Assembly: GCA_038502055.1 (NCBI GenBank)
Contig: JAXRKN010000038.1
Coordinates: forward strand, 2,294,001-2,358,000
DNA: 64,000 nucleotides
From: Tanytarsus gracilentus
Lineage: Eukaryota > Arthropoda > Insecta > Diptera > Chironomidae
Direction of reading: 5' to 3'
In this document: positions 12,796 to 26,200 of the stretch, piece by piece
How the letters are laid out: every line of letters begins with the position of its first letter
Position numbering within the stretch: position 1 is the stretch's first letter
Translations under genes and position numbers: made by a program
Notes under the pieces: model-generated
The model's database searches: none
The model's input: only the letters and a program-made list of their open reading frames with translations
What the model was told of the DNA's origin: nothing

Positions 12796-15560
12796 CAAAG
12801 TAACAACACCATAAGTAGCAACAACAATAATTTTACGATAACTGATGATAATTTTATTAATCAAAATGCTAATGATACGGTTATTATTATAATACAGCAT
12901 GATAGCTCTGCAAATACAAATTGAGGAAATCCAATGGTGTTAGATGAAAAAAAAAGTAAAATTTTCTTCTTATTCTTCCTCCTCTCTTACCTCTAAAAAC
13001 CTCCCCTCCAACCCTAATGAAAAAAAAAAGATTCAAGAAACCTCCCATAAATGAAAATTTATTATTTTCACACAAAATGAAACTTGAACACAGCCACAAT
13101 ATTTTTTTCAAGATGATTTTTAAAAGGATCTCAAAAAAAACATGAATGATGATTTTTTTATGACGTAATTATTCACGCACTGCTATCCATTATGAATCAC
13201 TAAGAGAATAATTTTTTTAGAAGAGAAAATATAAAAAAAATAGAAAGTCAAAACCTTTAAAAAAATAGTGAAAAAGGAATTACAAACTTTTTGTGTTCAA
13301 ATTAATGCGGGAACGGAAATGTGAGAGATAAAGTTCTTTAAATTAATTTTATTTTATTTTAATTTTGCCTCTGCGGAAGAGTCACAAATTAGGCGATTGA
13401 GATGAGTTTGAGGAAAGAATATTTTATTTTTCAATTTATAATGCATATACATAAAATATATTTTTGCTTCTTTGATTGTTGTTATAATAATTTGTAAGGT
13501 ATTTCACATACACACACATCTTATTAAGAGATACTAACAGATTCCTCTTGTTCCTTTAAAAACTTGACGATAATAGTGAGAAAAAAATATGAAAAATAGT
13601 TAAAAAAATATCATTTTTGTGTATAGGAAAATTTTTACTTCTCCCCCAAAACAAATTTTCTTTTAATATTGAAAATATAATTAAAGTTATTAATAATTTA
13701 AATTTTAAATGTTCTATCCTTGAGTAACATAACACACATAAACACACACGTAACTTTATAAATATAATTTAAGATATGAGGAAAGAAACAAATTTTTTGT
13801 TAGAGATTTATTTTCGAGATATGAGATGATGTAAAAATACTTAATCTCTCTCTTATTCCACGGTACACCACAAAAAAAACAATGCGATAGGCGAAAGAAA
13901 TTGAGTTGAAAGTGCTTTTTTCACGCTTTATAAAGAGCTAATTTTAAAGCTCATTTTCAGTGAGAAATGTTGATTTGTTTTAGCGGAAAAAAATATGAAA
14001 TGTTCTTAGGAGAAATGCTAAAGCTATTAATATTATCCTATTCTTTCTGTAAAGAGTTTAACACACAAAACGACGTACATAAAATAAGTTCAACGTTCTT
14101 TCTTTCACGAACACACATTTTTTTAATTAAAAGCTCAAAGCTCAACTGAAAGCTTCGAGATGGTTTGTGTCTCGATAAAACGGACAATGCGAAATTAAAA
14201 GAGAAAAAATATTTCGGCAGAGAATAAAAGCATTTAAAATTAACATATGTAGTGATTGTTTTTTATTTTGTACGTAAAAAGCATTAAAAAAATAATTGTT
14301 AAGGATGAGAAAAAAAAATCTAAATTTATAAGACTTGGACTTCAGAAAAAAAATTACTAAACACAAAAAATAGGATAAATAATAAACTATGAACGAAATT
14401 TGATACAATTTGATATAATTCTATGTAGGGGTTAAAAATTCGGGGCAAAATTTAATTTTTCGCTTTTGAGTTACAAACTGAACTGAAAATTATTTTAATT
14501 TTTAATTTAAAGCTCTCAGCAGAAAAACTTAAGATGGATTTTTTTTAAACTGAATTTTCATCTTTTGTTTGAAGAAAAAAAAATGTTGAAAGAAAGATTC
14601 AAATAACATCACGAATGAAGAGTAAAAACACAAACACGAACTTATTTTAAATTTATAAATGGGTGCTTCTTCTTATTCTATTAATTGAAAGAATAAAGTT
14701 TTAATTTTTAAGTAAAAAAACAAAAAACTAAAGTGTAAGAAGAAAAAGTTTATATATTAAAAAAATCATACAATTATATACAATTATGATGATGAGAAAA
14801 AAAAATAAATCTTAAACCCACACACACAAAATAAATTCTTTAAAATAGTTATTAAACGAACCCTTTAAAACAACTTATTCAATGTATGAATTAATTGCCT
14901 TAAAATGAATTATTGAGACAGAAAAGTGAAAAAATATTTAAAACTGAATTACTAAGAACACACATTCATACACTCACAAGGTATGATCGATGAATATACA
15001 CGAAAATGTTCTTCTTTATTTGAAATTAAAAAAAATATTAATGATAGTAGAGAGAAAGAGTCTAGAAACACACACACACACGCGTCTGTAAGAATTAATT
15101 AAACAATTTTGAATGTAAATTTCATATTTAAAAATTAAGGATAAAATGAAATCAAAAACTGATAATTGTCTAGAGAAATTTTTTCCCGTGTCACTTTCTT
15201 TAATTTTTTTTATCGTACAATTTTTTCTCCTTCGCGAACAAACAAACAAAGTTTAATTCGATGCTGAATAAAGAAGAAACATTTTCACATTATCAGCTAG
15301 TTATAACAACAAGTTACATGTTAATGGTATAAAAAAAGTTAATTTAAAAACGAAACGAAAATAAAGTAAAACAAACGTTTTTACGTCTCTTTTTAAAAAA
15401 CCATAATTTAGCATGAAATGAAACGATACAGAAGAAATTGAAGATGAATAAGTTTATTTCTAGGTGAATTAATTTAAAAATTAAATATGAATTTTTTGTC
15501 TTTTCAAGAAAACATGAAGTAATTGTTCTATATAGCTAAAATTTTTTAGACGCAATAAAA
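12796..15560 (+). other. Probable 3' UTR of Hr46
   Basis: After the TAA at 12793-12795 there are about 2.8 kb of very AT-rich sequence with short poly-A tracts and CA-rich stretches (for example 15069-15083) and no coding potential. Several AATAAA signals occur, including 15267-15272 and 15554-15559, so the 3' end cannot be fixed. A long 3' UTR suits a transcript whose pulse must be short-lived, but that is inference. Confidence 0.4.
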
Positions 15561-18500
15561 ATTTCTATTTCTATTACACTTAAAAAAATTGAGCTTTTAT
15601 TTTTTTCAGGTTATTACTTCAGGGTTCAACATCTTTCCTAGTCGGTCTAGAATTTTAATTCATTTTGTATAAAATTAGCAGATTATCTCGGTGTTACTTC
15701 AAAACGTTGAACCTGACTAAACTATGCTGGAAGTTCTTGACATTTCGACTAGGTAAAAAAATCTCAAGAAAGTTCCTCTCTAAATTTTATTGTTTTTGAT
15801 TTAATTACCACCTGTTTTTGTATATCATGCTGAATAACCTAAAAGTTATACTTAAGAACGGACAACAATGACAGTGTAAAAGAAAATTCCCAGACGACTC
15901 AAAAAATTAATTGGCAAAAATATTCATGCAAACCTCAAAAAAGCTTTAATTGAATTGTGAATGTAAATTATGAAGAAAGATTTTCGGAAGATTTTGAAAG
16001 TTAGGTGTTAAAAATAAATTTTTAAATGAAAAGTTTTTAATTTCAAAAATTTTACAATTCATTTCAATTTTAAGTTATTATGTTTACCTCTCTTAAAACT
16101 TTTCACACTCTCATTACTTCCACGGAGCCCCCAAAATTTTTACGTCACACTATTTTGGTATTAAACAACTTGAAGTTCAATGCCGTGAAACAAAAGCTGA
16201 TGATTTTTTCATTTCACATGAAACAACGGCAGAAGCCTCACATTCTATCTGCTTCCTGTGCATCATAAATCCAAATAGTGTAAGTTTTTGTCAGACATAC
16301 ACGCTATGCGATGGATTAAAGTATTTCAAGGGGAAATTTGAGGATTTTTGGTTTTAATAAAAAAATTGATAATAAATAATAAAGCGACAGCATTTCAAAA
16401 TTTTTTGAAGTTTTTACAGCAGCATTAAAACTCATCGTCAGATCTCATTTGATATTACGTCAATTCTAACTTAATTTTTTCACTTTTTGATTTATTTCAT
16501 TCACAAAAAATTCGCATATGAATCAGCAAAATGTTCGTATGTTTTCCCGAAAAAAAAAACATTACCTTTGAAGAGATTTTAATTAATTAACATACCATCA
16601 GTTCCATTCCAGTGCTTCGTTCGTCGTTTGAGTAGCATAAAGAGATTAGATAGAATTTGACTGGAAAGATAATTCTAAGGCACAGAATTTAATTAAACTT
16701 TTTTCAGCCTTTTTAATGTTGGCCCAAATTCATAAGAATTCGCGAAATTCTTACCTCGAAAAAAATGACTTCATTCGCTTGTGTTTTCCCGCAGGAATTA
16801 AAATTCAATTTAACTTCACGCAAGACAACAATCAAGCTAACTGTCAATCTCTTTTCTTACCCAAAATAATTTTTCAGTCGGTAGTGAATGTGGACAACAG
16901 GAACCGCTGAAGCTTCTTTGTTTAAAAATTCGCAAAAAAAATATAAATGACCGGGAAATTAATTCGGTCATGTAATTTTTGCCTCTCTTTAAAAAAATCT
17001 TCAAATAATTCATGTTCTTAAGATGGAGGGACTAACGAATAATTGGATTCTTTCGAATATGCAAATTATCGTTGACACCGCGCAAAACATCAATCACACA
17101 ATTATTTCGCGTCTTCCTTTCAGGTTCGTCGCCTTTCCAGTAGCCGCGATCATTGTCATCAATCTTTTGTTCTCGCCTTCAATTATTAATGAATGAGTGC
17201 TAAATAAGAATCATGAATTGCTCGGACGATTTCGATGTTTTCTTCTTATTAAAATTGTATTATTTTTCACTTATTTGAATAATTGTGGGAAAAAATACGA
17301 TTTTGTCTAAAATTTATTAACCTTACAAGGGATAGAAAAATTGATTTTGTGTTTTTTTGTATTCTATTTTTTAAATTCTTTAAAATTCTGAAAAAGTTTC
17401 TAATAAATTTGTAAATTAAAATCCAAAACTTGTTTTCACTCCTTAAATTTATGAAACATTTTAATTTTCATCTCTGATTAATTTAAGGGCAATTTATTGT
17501 CATCTATTATGATTTAATTTTTATTGTCGTCCGTACATCTCGGCAGGTGATGATGTAATGACATTTAATTATAACATTTTGCCTTTGTACTCGGTCAATT
17601 TGTGAACCTTGAAGATGATGTTCATTGTCGATGACACTCGGTGGTATAAATTCGAGCAGAAGATATTTATCAAAGAGTTCATGAGGAGATTAGCATATTT
17701 AAATAGCCAATGTACATATAGGAAGTGAGTAATAAATCGCTTGAAGACACTGTGTCGATTAAAATGGTAATTAATAGCGAAAAATTTGTTTGTTCAATTT
17801 GTTTCAGCCTCACTTCGGCTCTAATTTAATATAAATTGTTTTAAAATTTTATCAAATTTTTTCCGTTAGATTTCTTCAGCAAATCTTAAACTTGTGATCT
17901 CATTTTAATGTCGACATTGCGTCACAAAACGCACTTTTCCTGTTAATGAACTTTACTTGAATATAAATTCTCGAGAGACGCATGCAAAGAACCATAAATT
18001 ATTCACTTTTAAGTGCGCTACAAAAACAATTTTCAGCAATTAGTTCCGGCGAAATTCTTTCTTCATTTTCCACCTTGGTAGGTATCATGAAAAACACTCA
18101 GAATCATGCAGAAAATATGAGGTGAAAAATGTTGTCACCGCGATGTTGAACGCTAAGTCAATGCTGCGGATGCTACGTTGCGTTCTCATTAATTGAGTTG
18201 TCGCTTTTCGAGAGTGTTTGCCGATTTTTCTTCTCTCTCTTTTTTCGCTGTTTTGTAACTCCATGCTGCCATACGAATTGAAATTGATGTGTTGCGACTC
18301 TTTTGTTTAATCAAAAAGCATGTAATTCAGCAACAGAACTTTTTGATTTTCAGTCGCTGTCTCACATCGTCCGGGTTTGGACGCGAAAATTTTCTCCCTT
18401 TGAATATTTTTTTTCGGCAAAAAAAGATTTCTTAAAGAAGTGAAGTGAAGAATTTAAATGTAATTAATTAAAATATTGTGTTAATATATTATAATATAAA

Positions 18501-20210
18501 AAATTAATTAAAAATTTAAAAGAAAAAGATTTTGATAATAATTTTAACGGACTTTTTTAATTTAAAATTTAAATTTTTAAAAATTTACTTTTAAAGTTAC
18601 ATTTTTTGCTAAAAATCGAGAAAAACAGTTTAACAGACTCAAATATATGTCATTGCCATGATATATATAAAAATTAATTAAATTTGCACCATTGGAAAAT
18701 ATATTTAACTTTTAATTAAAAAGAATAGAAAAAATTAAAGAACCACCAAAAATATTCTAAATAAAATTAAATCTTTAATTTACTCTTAATAAACGCATGT
18801 CAAAAAATTATGCTCAAATTAATTTTTGATAATTAAAAACAAAACCTGAAAATTATTCGAAAATTTAGAGCACAAAAAATTCTAAACAACAAAAAGTTGA
18901 ATTAAGTGAAAATGGTCCAAAATTATTATCAAATCGTAATTAGAACTAATTAAATCAACCTCGTGCGTCAATTAAAAATTGTTCTTATCTGATTGCCAAA
19001 AAGCAACGAATGTGTGTGCAGACTAATTAGTGACAAACTTTATTAAAAATCAAACAATAAGCGATGGATTTATTCAAAAAAATGTGAAGCATGTGTTTCC
19101 ATGTCAATTACAGCGGGAAATAAAAGAGCTGAAAAATTTTATTTAGAACTTCAACGTTTGACCTCACCTCGTTATTTATTCGATGACGCTGAAGAGATTT
19201 TCATGAATTAATGAGATTGAATTTTTTTATATGTTGAGGACACACGACGTGTATATGTTCTCATTCATGAATTCTGTTGCGCATCATCATCACATAGCTC
19301 ACAACTACGATCGCGAAAAAAAGAGTTAAATAATTTAAATTCCACTAATTCAAAATGCAGAATTAAATAATAGAATTTTTCATTCATTAACATATGACTC
19401 TGATGTCGTCAACATTGAAAATAATTTTTTTTTGGTTAGTTTTGCGATCATCCAGAGGAATTTTTTAACAAGTCTGTCTTTCTAAAAAAGCAAACCTTGC
19501 GTGACCTCAAAAAATATTTTTTTTGATTCCCATTTTTTTGAAATTTTTATAATCGTAATTTTTTCAGACTTTTATTCACGCACAGCATGAGCAGTAACGC
19601 TCGGTGATGATGATGATGTGTTTTATTCGCATTAGAAATAAATTTTTGACTCATTGAGGAATAAAATCTTGGGTTTAGACACAAAAAAATATTTTATCAT
19701 GATCAAAGCTTAAAATTAAATTTTTCTAGTGCCAACACCTGATTTCTCAAATATTTCTTAAAATTCCCATAAATCGATAACCTCCTGCCCTAAAAAGATG
19801 CAAGAACGTCTGTTCCAAATGAAATTCAACCGTAAAGATATCCTACGGCGTTATGTCACAATTAATTGATGTTATAACTTAATTCATTCGGAAAGATTCA
19901 AATATTTCTTTAAAAATTCGCGTGTTAAAATTCCAACGACCTCTTTAAACTTCTCGTTCCCTGCTTTTTTGGCAAACGATTGAGCAAAGAACAATTTTTA
20001 TCTTTTTTGTAATCAAGAAATTAATGCGCGCGTTGCTAAAGTGAGAGCGAATAAAGTTTTTATATTCGATTTTAGTTTAATCATGCACGCGAGAGTCGGA
20101 GATGTGAAATGGTGAAAAGAGAAGGACTTCGAGTGAATCTAACGGATTTTGATAGGTGATAGAAATTCAAAAAAAGTAGACTCAGCATTTTTAAGTGTGA
20201 TTTGCAAAGA
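15561..20210. other. Intergenic region, no gene recognised
   Basis: About 4.6 kb of AT-rich DNA between the Hr46 3' end and the PAN gene promoter. The ORFs here (60-65 residues) are short, compositionally biased and resemble no family I know. I see no RNA gene, transposon ends or tandem repeat. Confidence 0.5.
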
Positions 20211-20218
20211 TATAAAAG
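20211..20218 (+). promoter_or_regulatory. TATA box, upstream promoter of the PAN-domain gene
   Basis: TATAAAAG lies 59 bp before the first ATG. An ATTAGTG initiator-like string sits about 31 bp downstream, near 20241, which would leave a 5' UTR of about 27 bases. Spacing fits a TATA/initiator promoter; the site itself is predicted. Confidence 0.5.
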
Positions 20219-20269
20219 AGAAGGCAATTAAAGCTGATTAATTAGTGAAATCCCGCGCAATTCGTTTAA

Positions 20270-23200
20270 ATGGAAAGAAAAATGAGAAAAAGACATTCAG
20301 TAGCCATCGCACTTATTCACATGCTCGTGATAGCATCTCCTTATGTTAATTGTGTACAGATAGACAATGAACTCGTTTCGAAGCCACACTGTAAGTATAG
20401 ATTGAGAAGAGAGTGACAGAGAAAATTAAAAACACTTTTGATGACCCAATTTTCAATTACGGGTTGACGCCAAGATGCTTGCTGTTGTGTCCTTGTGCGA
20501 GGTTAAATTTTTTATTGCACTTTCATTTTGCAATTTCATGTGATGAGTTGCTAGAAAGTTTTTGAAAAATTCAATTTATGGACAATGAAAAAAAAATTCC
20601 GTTAAAATTTGAATTTTTATAAAAACTTAAGTTGAAATTTCTTTAAATTTCACAAATTTTAGCCGAAATTTAAAAAAATTTTCTAATTTTTTTAAAATTT
20701 AAATTCCATCCCTTGCAAAAACCAACCCGATAAATCTCACCTCGTCAACCTACTAATTTATTGTCGCATGCAATTAATGACCTAATTAAATTGCAAAAGC
20801 AAATCAAATCCGTCTTCGATGGCTAAAATTTGCACAAGAAGTCACAGACAGCAAGCAATGTACAAAGTCATGAAAGAATAAGTCGACGTAATCATGAATA
20901 TCCGTTTTCATTTTTTCCCCCCTCATCACATTGATTTGCGCATATAATGAGATGAGAGAACAACGCAAGTTCATTTTCTTACAACAACAAGTTTCTAGCT
21001 TGAATTCACATCAACAATTGATTACGTAGTGATGCAATTCTTTGAATTCTCGTTCGGCTTTTTTTCTTAATTTTTCTCTCCAAATTCTTAGCATGCTTTG
21101 AGCGGGTCGCTATAGGCGCCATGCTGCCATTCGAACAAACATTTCGAAAATCCGACACGAATCAACTCGACGATTGCACGCGATTGTGTCGCATGGATGT
21201 TGAGTGCAAGAGTTTTGCTTTTGGGTAGGATCTACAATAATTTTTGTATGAATTTTAAATAATTTTTAATTGTCCAGCATTTCATCGCGTGGTAATGGCA
21301 CTTGTCAGTTATCGACGAGAGAAATCGATGCAACAGGATCGTCGCCAGCAGGAACAATATTCGATCCTGACTTTGATCTTTATGCTAAGAAAACCTCAAA
21401 TTGTTTAGTCGACCCGGGACCGCCACAAAATGGCGACAGTCACATTCCACGGCCAGGAGGTAATTAACAAATTTAATTTAAATAAATTCACGTGTCATTA
21501 ATTATTTTTTTTATATTAAAAAAGGTTTCGAGCAGCAGCCAGGAAATGGTGGATATGGCGGAAGCACCAATCTTCCGCCTGCACGACCAACATCAAGTTC
21601 TTTTCCACCCAGTGACAACACAAGGCGGCCGACGCCGACAGTTTTTGTCTCGCCCACATCTTACACGACCGATAGTGATGGAACGACTTCAGGTGATTTT
21701 TCCTCATCGTCTGTCGGTTCCTCAACATTTTCCTCCGACGTAAATCCTACTCGTCCCAATAATGAACTCTATGACATTCAAAATAAATTTCCAACAACAT
21801 CCAATCGAATTCCTCATCAACAAAATGGCAATCAAGAGATTACGCCAACTCCTCATCGTCCCTCAACTATTGACTCTAAAAGACCTGTGCCTCAGCCTCA
21901 ACCAGCACCACCTCATCCTTTGGCAAATCGTCCCTCTCATCATCATTATGAGTCGGATAGACCTGATGTCCATCATCCATATCCCATTGGCCCCGATCCT
22001 TTTCCCGATTATTTTCCACAACCACATCCTCACTATCACTTCAACCTTGATCACTTTGACGATAAAAATTCACATCAATTTCCAGGAATCTATGCACCAA
22101 ATGCACCATCCATGCACAATTCAGACAGGTTCTACCCACATCCCATGGAGCAATTTGGTCTTTATGGACCTGCCGGACGATATCCTGAGAGTGGAATAAA
22201 TCTCGGAAGCAATTACAATCCGAATCGCAAAAATGGCTATCAAGTGACTGAAAATGTTCCCGATATACCGAAAGGAAAACGTGAGTAATTTTTAAAATTA
22301 TGTCATTAACCTGACCTAATAGGTAAAAATCATCGAAAGCGTATCGAATTCATGAATAGACAGAGAATTTCGGAAACGCAAACAATTTCCGTGAGGTGAG
22401 CTCAGCTGACCACCATATGGATGCGAAAAAAAAATTAATTCGTTGAATAATTGTGGAATGCAAACGAGACCGAAAATTAATTTTCATTTTCACTTAACGT
22501 GCGCGCGCGACTCGGACAAGCGAGAGTGTTGAGAACAAAAGAATAAAATGTTCATGTGCGATGATGGTAGCCATAGTTAAGTGAGAGAGGAAAATATATT
22601 TTTTATATTCCATTGTTTTTGCTCACTTGAATGTGTGATCCAATGTCATGTGTGAGCGATGTGTCGTTCTTGCTAAATCACCACTTTATGTGCATGATCT
22701 TCATATTATTAAATTCGAGTCTGTGAAATTACTTGTTATGGAGATGGTGATTATATGGTTTGAGATACTTGAGGAGGTTTTATAAGGCAACAAAGTGATA
22801 AGTTTAGCAGTATGCAAATATTTTTTTAAAAAATATTTAATTTTTATTAATTTTCAAAATTTTAACTTTTAACTTTTTGCTGCAATTACCCAAGTTAAAA
22901 AATTTAATTTAAATTTAAATCTTTGCACAATGAACTGAAAAATATCATGCTAGAAAATTTCGATTTCTTTATCACTGAAGCATGACGTTCATATATGCGA
23001 TGCTAGCGACTAGTGATGTTACATAAAGAGTATTTAAATACTTTTTAGAAAATTTCTATTTCTAAATGTTTAAAGTTTTTTTTTTGGTAAAGATTTAAAA
23101 CTCTGTTAAGCTTTAAAATTTAAATCCACGACGTTAAATTTTTTAATTTTTTTTAGATGATTCTCACATTTGATTCTCTTATTCTGATTTAATTTTACAC

Positions 23201-26200
23201 TAATTGGTCTTTTAGATATCAATTATCTCGTATTTTATCAATTACCTCATAAATTCTAGAATCCTCCACATCCGATTTGAAAAGTGTGAAAAAAGCAGGG
23301 GCGAGCGACTAGTATATAAATTTTATATATTTATATACCTAAAAATATAAAAATATAAATGAGAAATATAAAAATATAAATTTATTTAAAAATATAAATT
23401 GATATTTTATTACTTTATATCTTTTTTTTGTTTCTTAACGAAAAAAAAAATTTTAAATTGCATTTCGAGATTTGGATCTCAATTTAAGCACTAAATCTCT
23501 GTTCGGATGGCTATCAAATCCATCGCTGGATCTTAGTTCTACTGGATCTCACTTCCAGACTTCCAGCACTAAATCTTAAAACTACTGGATCTCACTTTCA
23601 GAGCTGGATCTTAGCTCCAATGGATCTCAATTTAAGCACTGAATCTACTTCGAATGGCTATCAAATCCATCGCTGGGTCTTAGTTCTACTGGATCTCACT
23701 TCCAGACTTCCAGCACTAAATCTTAAAACTACTGGATCTCACTTCCAGAGCTGGATCTTAGCTCCAATGGATCTCAATTTAAGCACTGAATCTAGTTCGA
23801 ATGGCTATCAAATCCATCGCTGGGTCTTAGTTATACTGGATCTCACTTCCAGACTTCCAGCACTAAATCTTAAAACTACTGGATCTCAGTTTCAGAGCTG
23901 GATCTTAGCTCCAATAGATCTCAATTTAAGCACTGAATCTAGTTCGAATGGTTTTCAAATCCATCGCTGGGTCTTAGTTCTACTGGATCTCACTTCCAGA
24001 CTTCCAGCACTAATTCCTAAAACTACTGGATCTCACTTCCAGAGCTGGATCTTAGTTCCAATGGATCTCAATTTAAGCACTAAATCTCTGTTCGAATGGC
24101 TATCAAATCCATCGCTGGACCTTAGATCTACTGGATCTCACTTCCAGCTTTAAATTTTTGGTTGCAAAGTCATAATTAGGAGTAAATTCCGATCGAAAAG
24201 TATATAAAAATATAAAAACATAAAAAATATAAAAATATAAATGAGGTATATAAAAATATAAAAATATAAATTTTAGATTTTTATATACCCAAAAAATTTA
24301 TATCCAAGTCGTCCGCCCCCTGGCAAAAAGCCAAGAGAACTCAGAAAAAATTCTCAATGAAAAACTTTTCAATAAAAAAACCTCGCTCTGTAATTTACAA
24401 TCTGCAGAAAGAACGCATCTCTTGCAACGCATTTATGTATACTTTGACCTCAATTGAGAGATCGAAAGAGGCGCTCGAACAAAGCCTAGACAAACAAAAA
24501 ACGGAAGAACAAAAAGTCAGTCGAATGCATATATTTCACTGTAGTTCAATATTTATCGCAATGCTCTGATCAATGCAGTCTGTACATTTCCACCATCATC
24601 AATGTTTCATTAAATTGAGAGAGAACTTTTTTAATGGCTCGAGCTCATCATCGTCATGTAAAATCAAGGACAGTGAATTTTATTATAACGAGTCAAGAAT
24701 TTGTCAACTCTCAAAATGATCATTCTGAAAAGAATTCTTCAGAACTTCGCACGTTATTAATGACATTAATTGTTATTTTTTCATAGCTGTAAACAAAAGC
24801 TTTTTTGCTAGACCTTTTTATCTAATTAATTCAACATGAGTTTTGGAATTTAAGTGCAATTAAACAGCGGCAACTACTTATCGCAAGAGGAAAATCTAAA
24901 TTCGGCTATTTTCCATAAAATTTATTGTTGCTTCTTGACGTGTCGCTGACATCATTGCTATATTAATGGTCATTGTGTGAGATTCGCACTTCTTGTTTTG
25001 AGAATTTTTTCTTTTTATTTTTCGCGCCGAATGCACTCAAAAACCATCAAGTAGAAAAATTTGAAAAGAGCTCAGTTATTTTTTTTATTTCCATTTTTTC
25101 CGCTTCCAATTAGCGAAATTCCTTTGAATCGTCTCTAATTCAACAAAGGAAGATCTGCACTTGACACAAGCTTTCAAAGTCACAGCACAAAAATTTCTTT
25201 AACATGTCAAAAGATTTTGAATAATTTATATTTTACTGCAACCGACAATTAACGCTATTTTTTACAATTAATGCATCCACTGTCGATTGTCTCGAATTCA
25301 ATTGTTTTTCATTTTTGAAAATAAGAAAGAAAAACTCTGCAAAAGATTTAGCAACTATGAAGGCACTAGGCAATCATATATGAGTAACATGAATTAATAC
25401 TGCGATTTTTTTGAGGGAAAATAAATCATTAAAAAAATTTAAAAAGGTTTTTAAAATATTCAAATAAAATTTTCGTAATTTTATGTAAAAATTCTTTGAA
25501 AATTTAACGCAAAATTTTAATCCTAATTTTCCGATGACCCCCAAAAAAATCGCAAATTGCTCAAGTTTTCATCACTCATCTCTCTTTTTTGTCGATTGAA
25601 GGTTGAACGACTTTTATGCATAATTTTTGTCTTAGAAATTTTTTTTTGCGCTTGCCTGACTTCTTTCATTAGACTTGCAATCATTTTTGTCTCTCTCATG
25701 TTCTCTCATTGAAATCTTTTGAAGAGTTTTTAAATGGAAAAATCTTGTTCATATATAACTCCACTTTACCCCCGCTACCACCAAACTCATCTCTCGAATA
25801 GAATTCTCGCTCATTTTCCACTCATCAGCTTCTGAATTGCTCACGAGCTTGTTGAGTGAACGAGTATAGTTGAGTATAAATAGTCAAACAGATTTGAATC
25901 GAATTTTAGTATTTAATCTAACCGCGAAACATGCATTTCAATTGTTAAACTCAGCTCCATCCGTCGTATTTTATCTCGTCAAGATCTCTCGTGCGCTTAA
26001 CTCGAAAAAAATAATTAAAGTTTCCCATACAAAATTGTGAATTAATGAGAATTAAAATTTAGTGCTTAGAAAAAAATATTAAATAATTGTAATGAAAAAG
26101 ACTGGACATTAGTGAATAAGTGAAGAATAAAAATGATTTTTATAAAGTTATTATCGATCCTTAGTGGATTAAATCTTGTCACAGCAACATACAGTTTGTT

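Noticed and set aside
15618..15770. Repeated short words (GTTCAAC/GTTGAAC and CCTAGTCG/CGACTAGG) suggesting an inverted repeat
   Set aside because: The paired words are in the wrong order to form one stem, so this is not a hairpin or transposon end pair.
21762..22199. 145-codon ORF overlapping the PAN gene exon 4
   Set aside because: It is in a different frame from the exon that splices in phase from PAN1. Its Ile/Leu/His bias mirrors the Pro/His/Ser codons of the real frame.
23029..23042. Perfect palindrome AGTATTTAAATACT near a GCGACTAGT string shared with the hAT-like left end
   Set aside because: A 14-bp A/T palindrome and a 9-bp match are too weak in AT-rich DNA to call a second element. 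No partner end or target duplication was seen.
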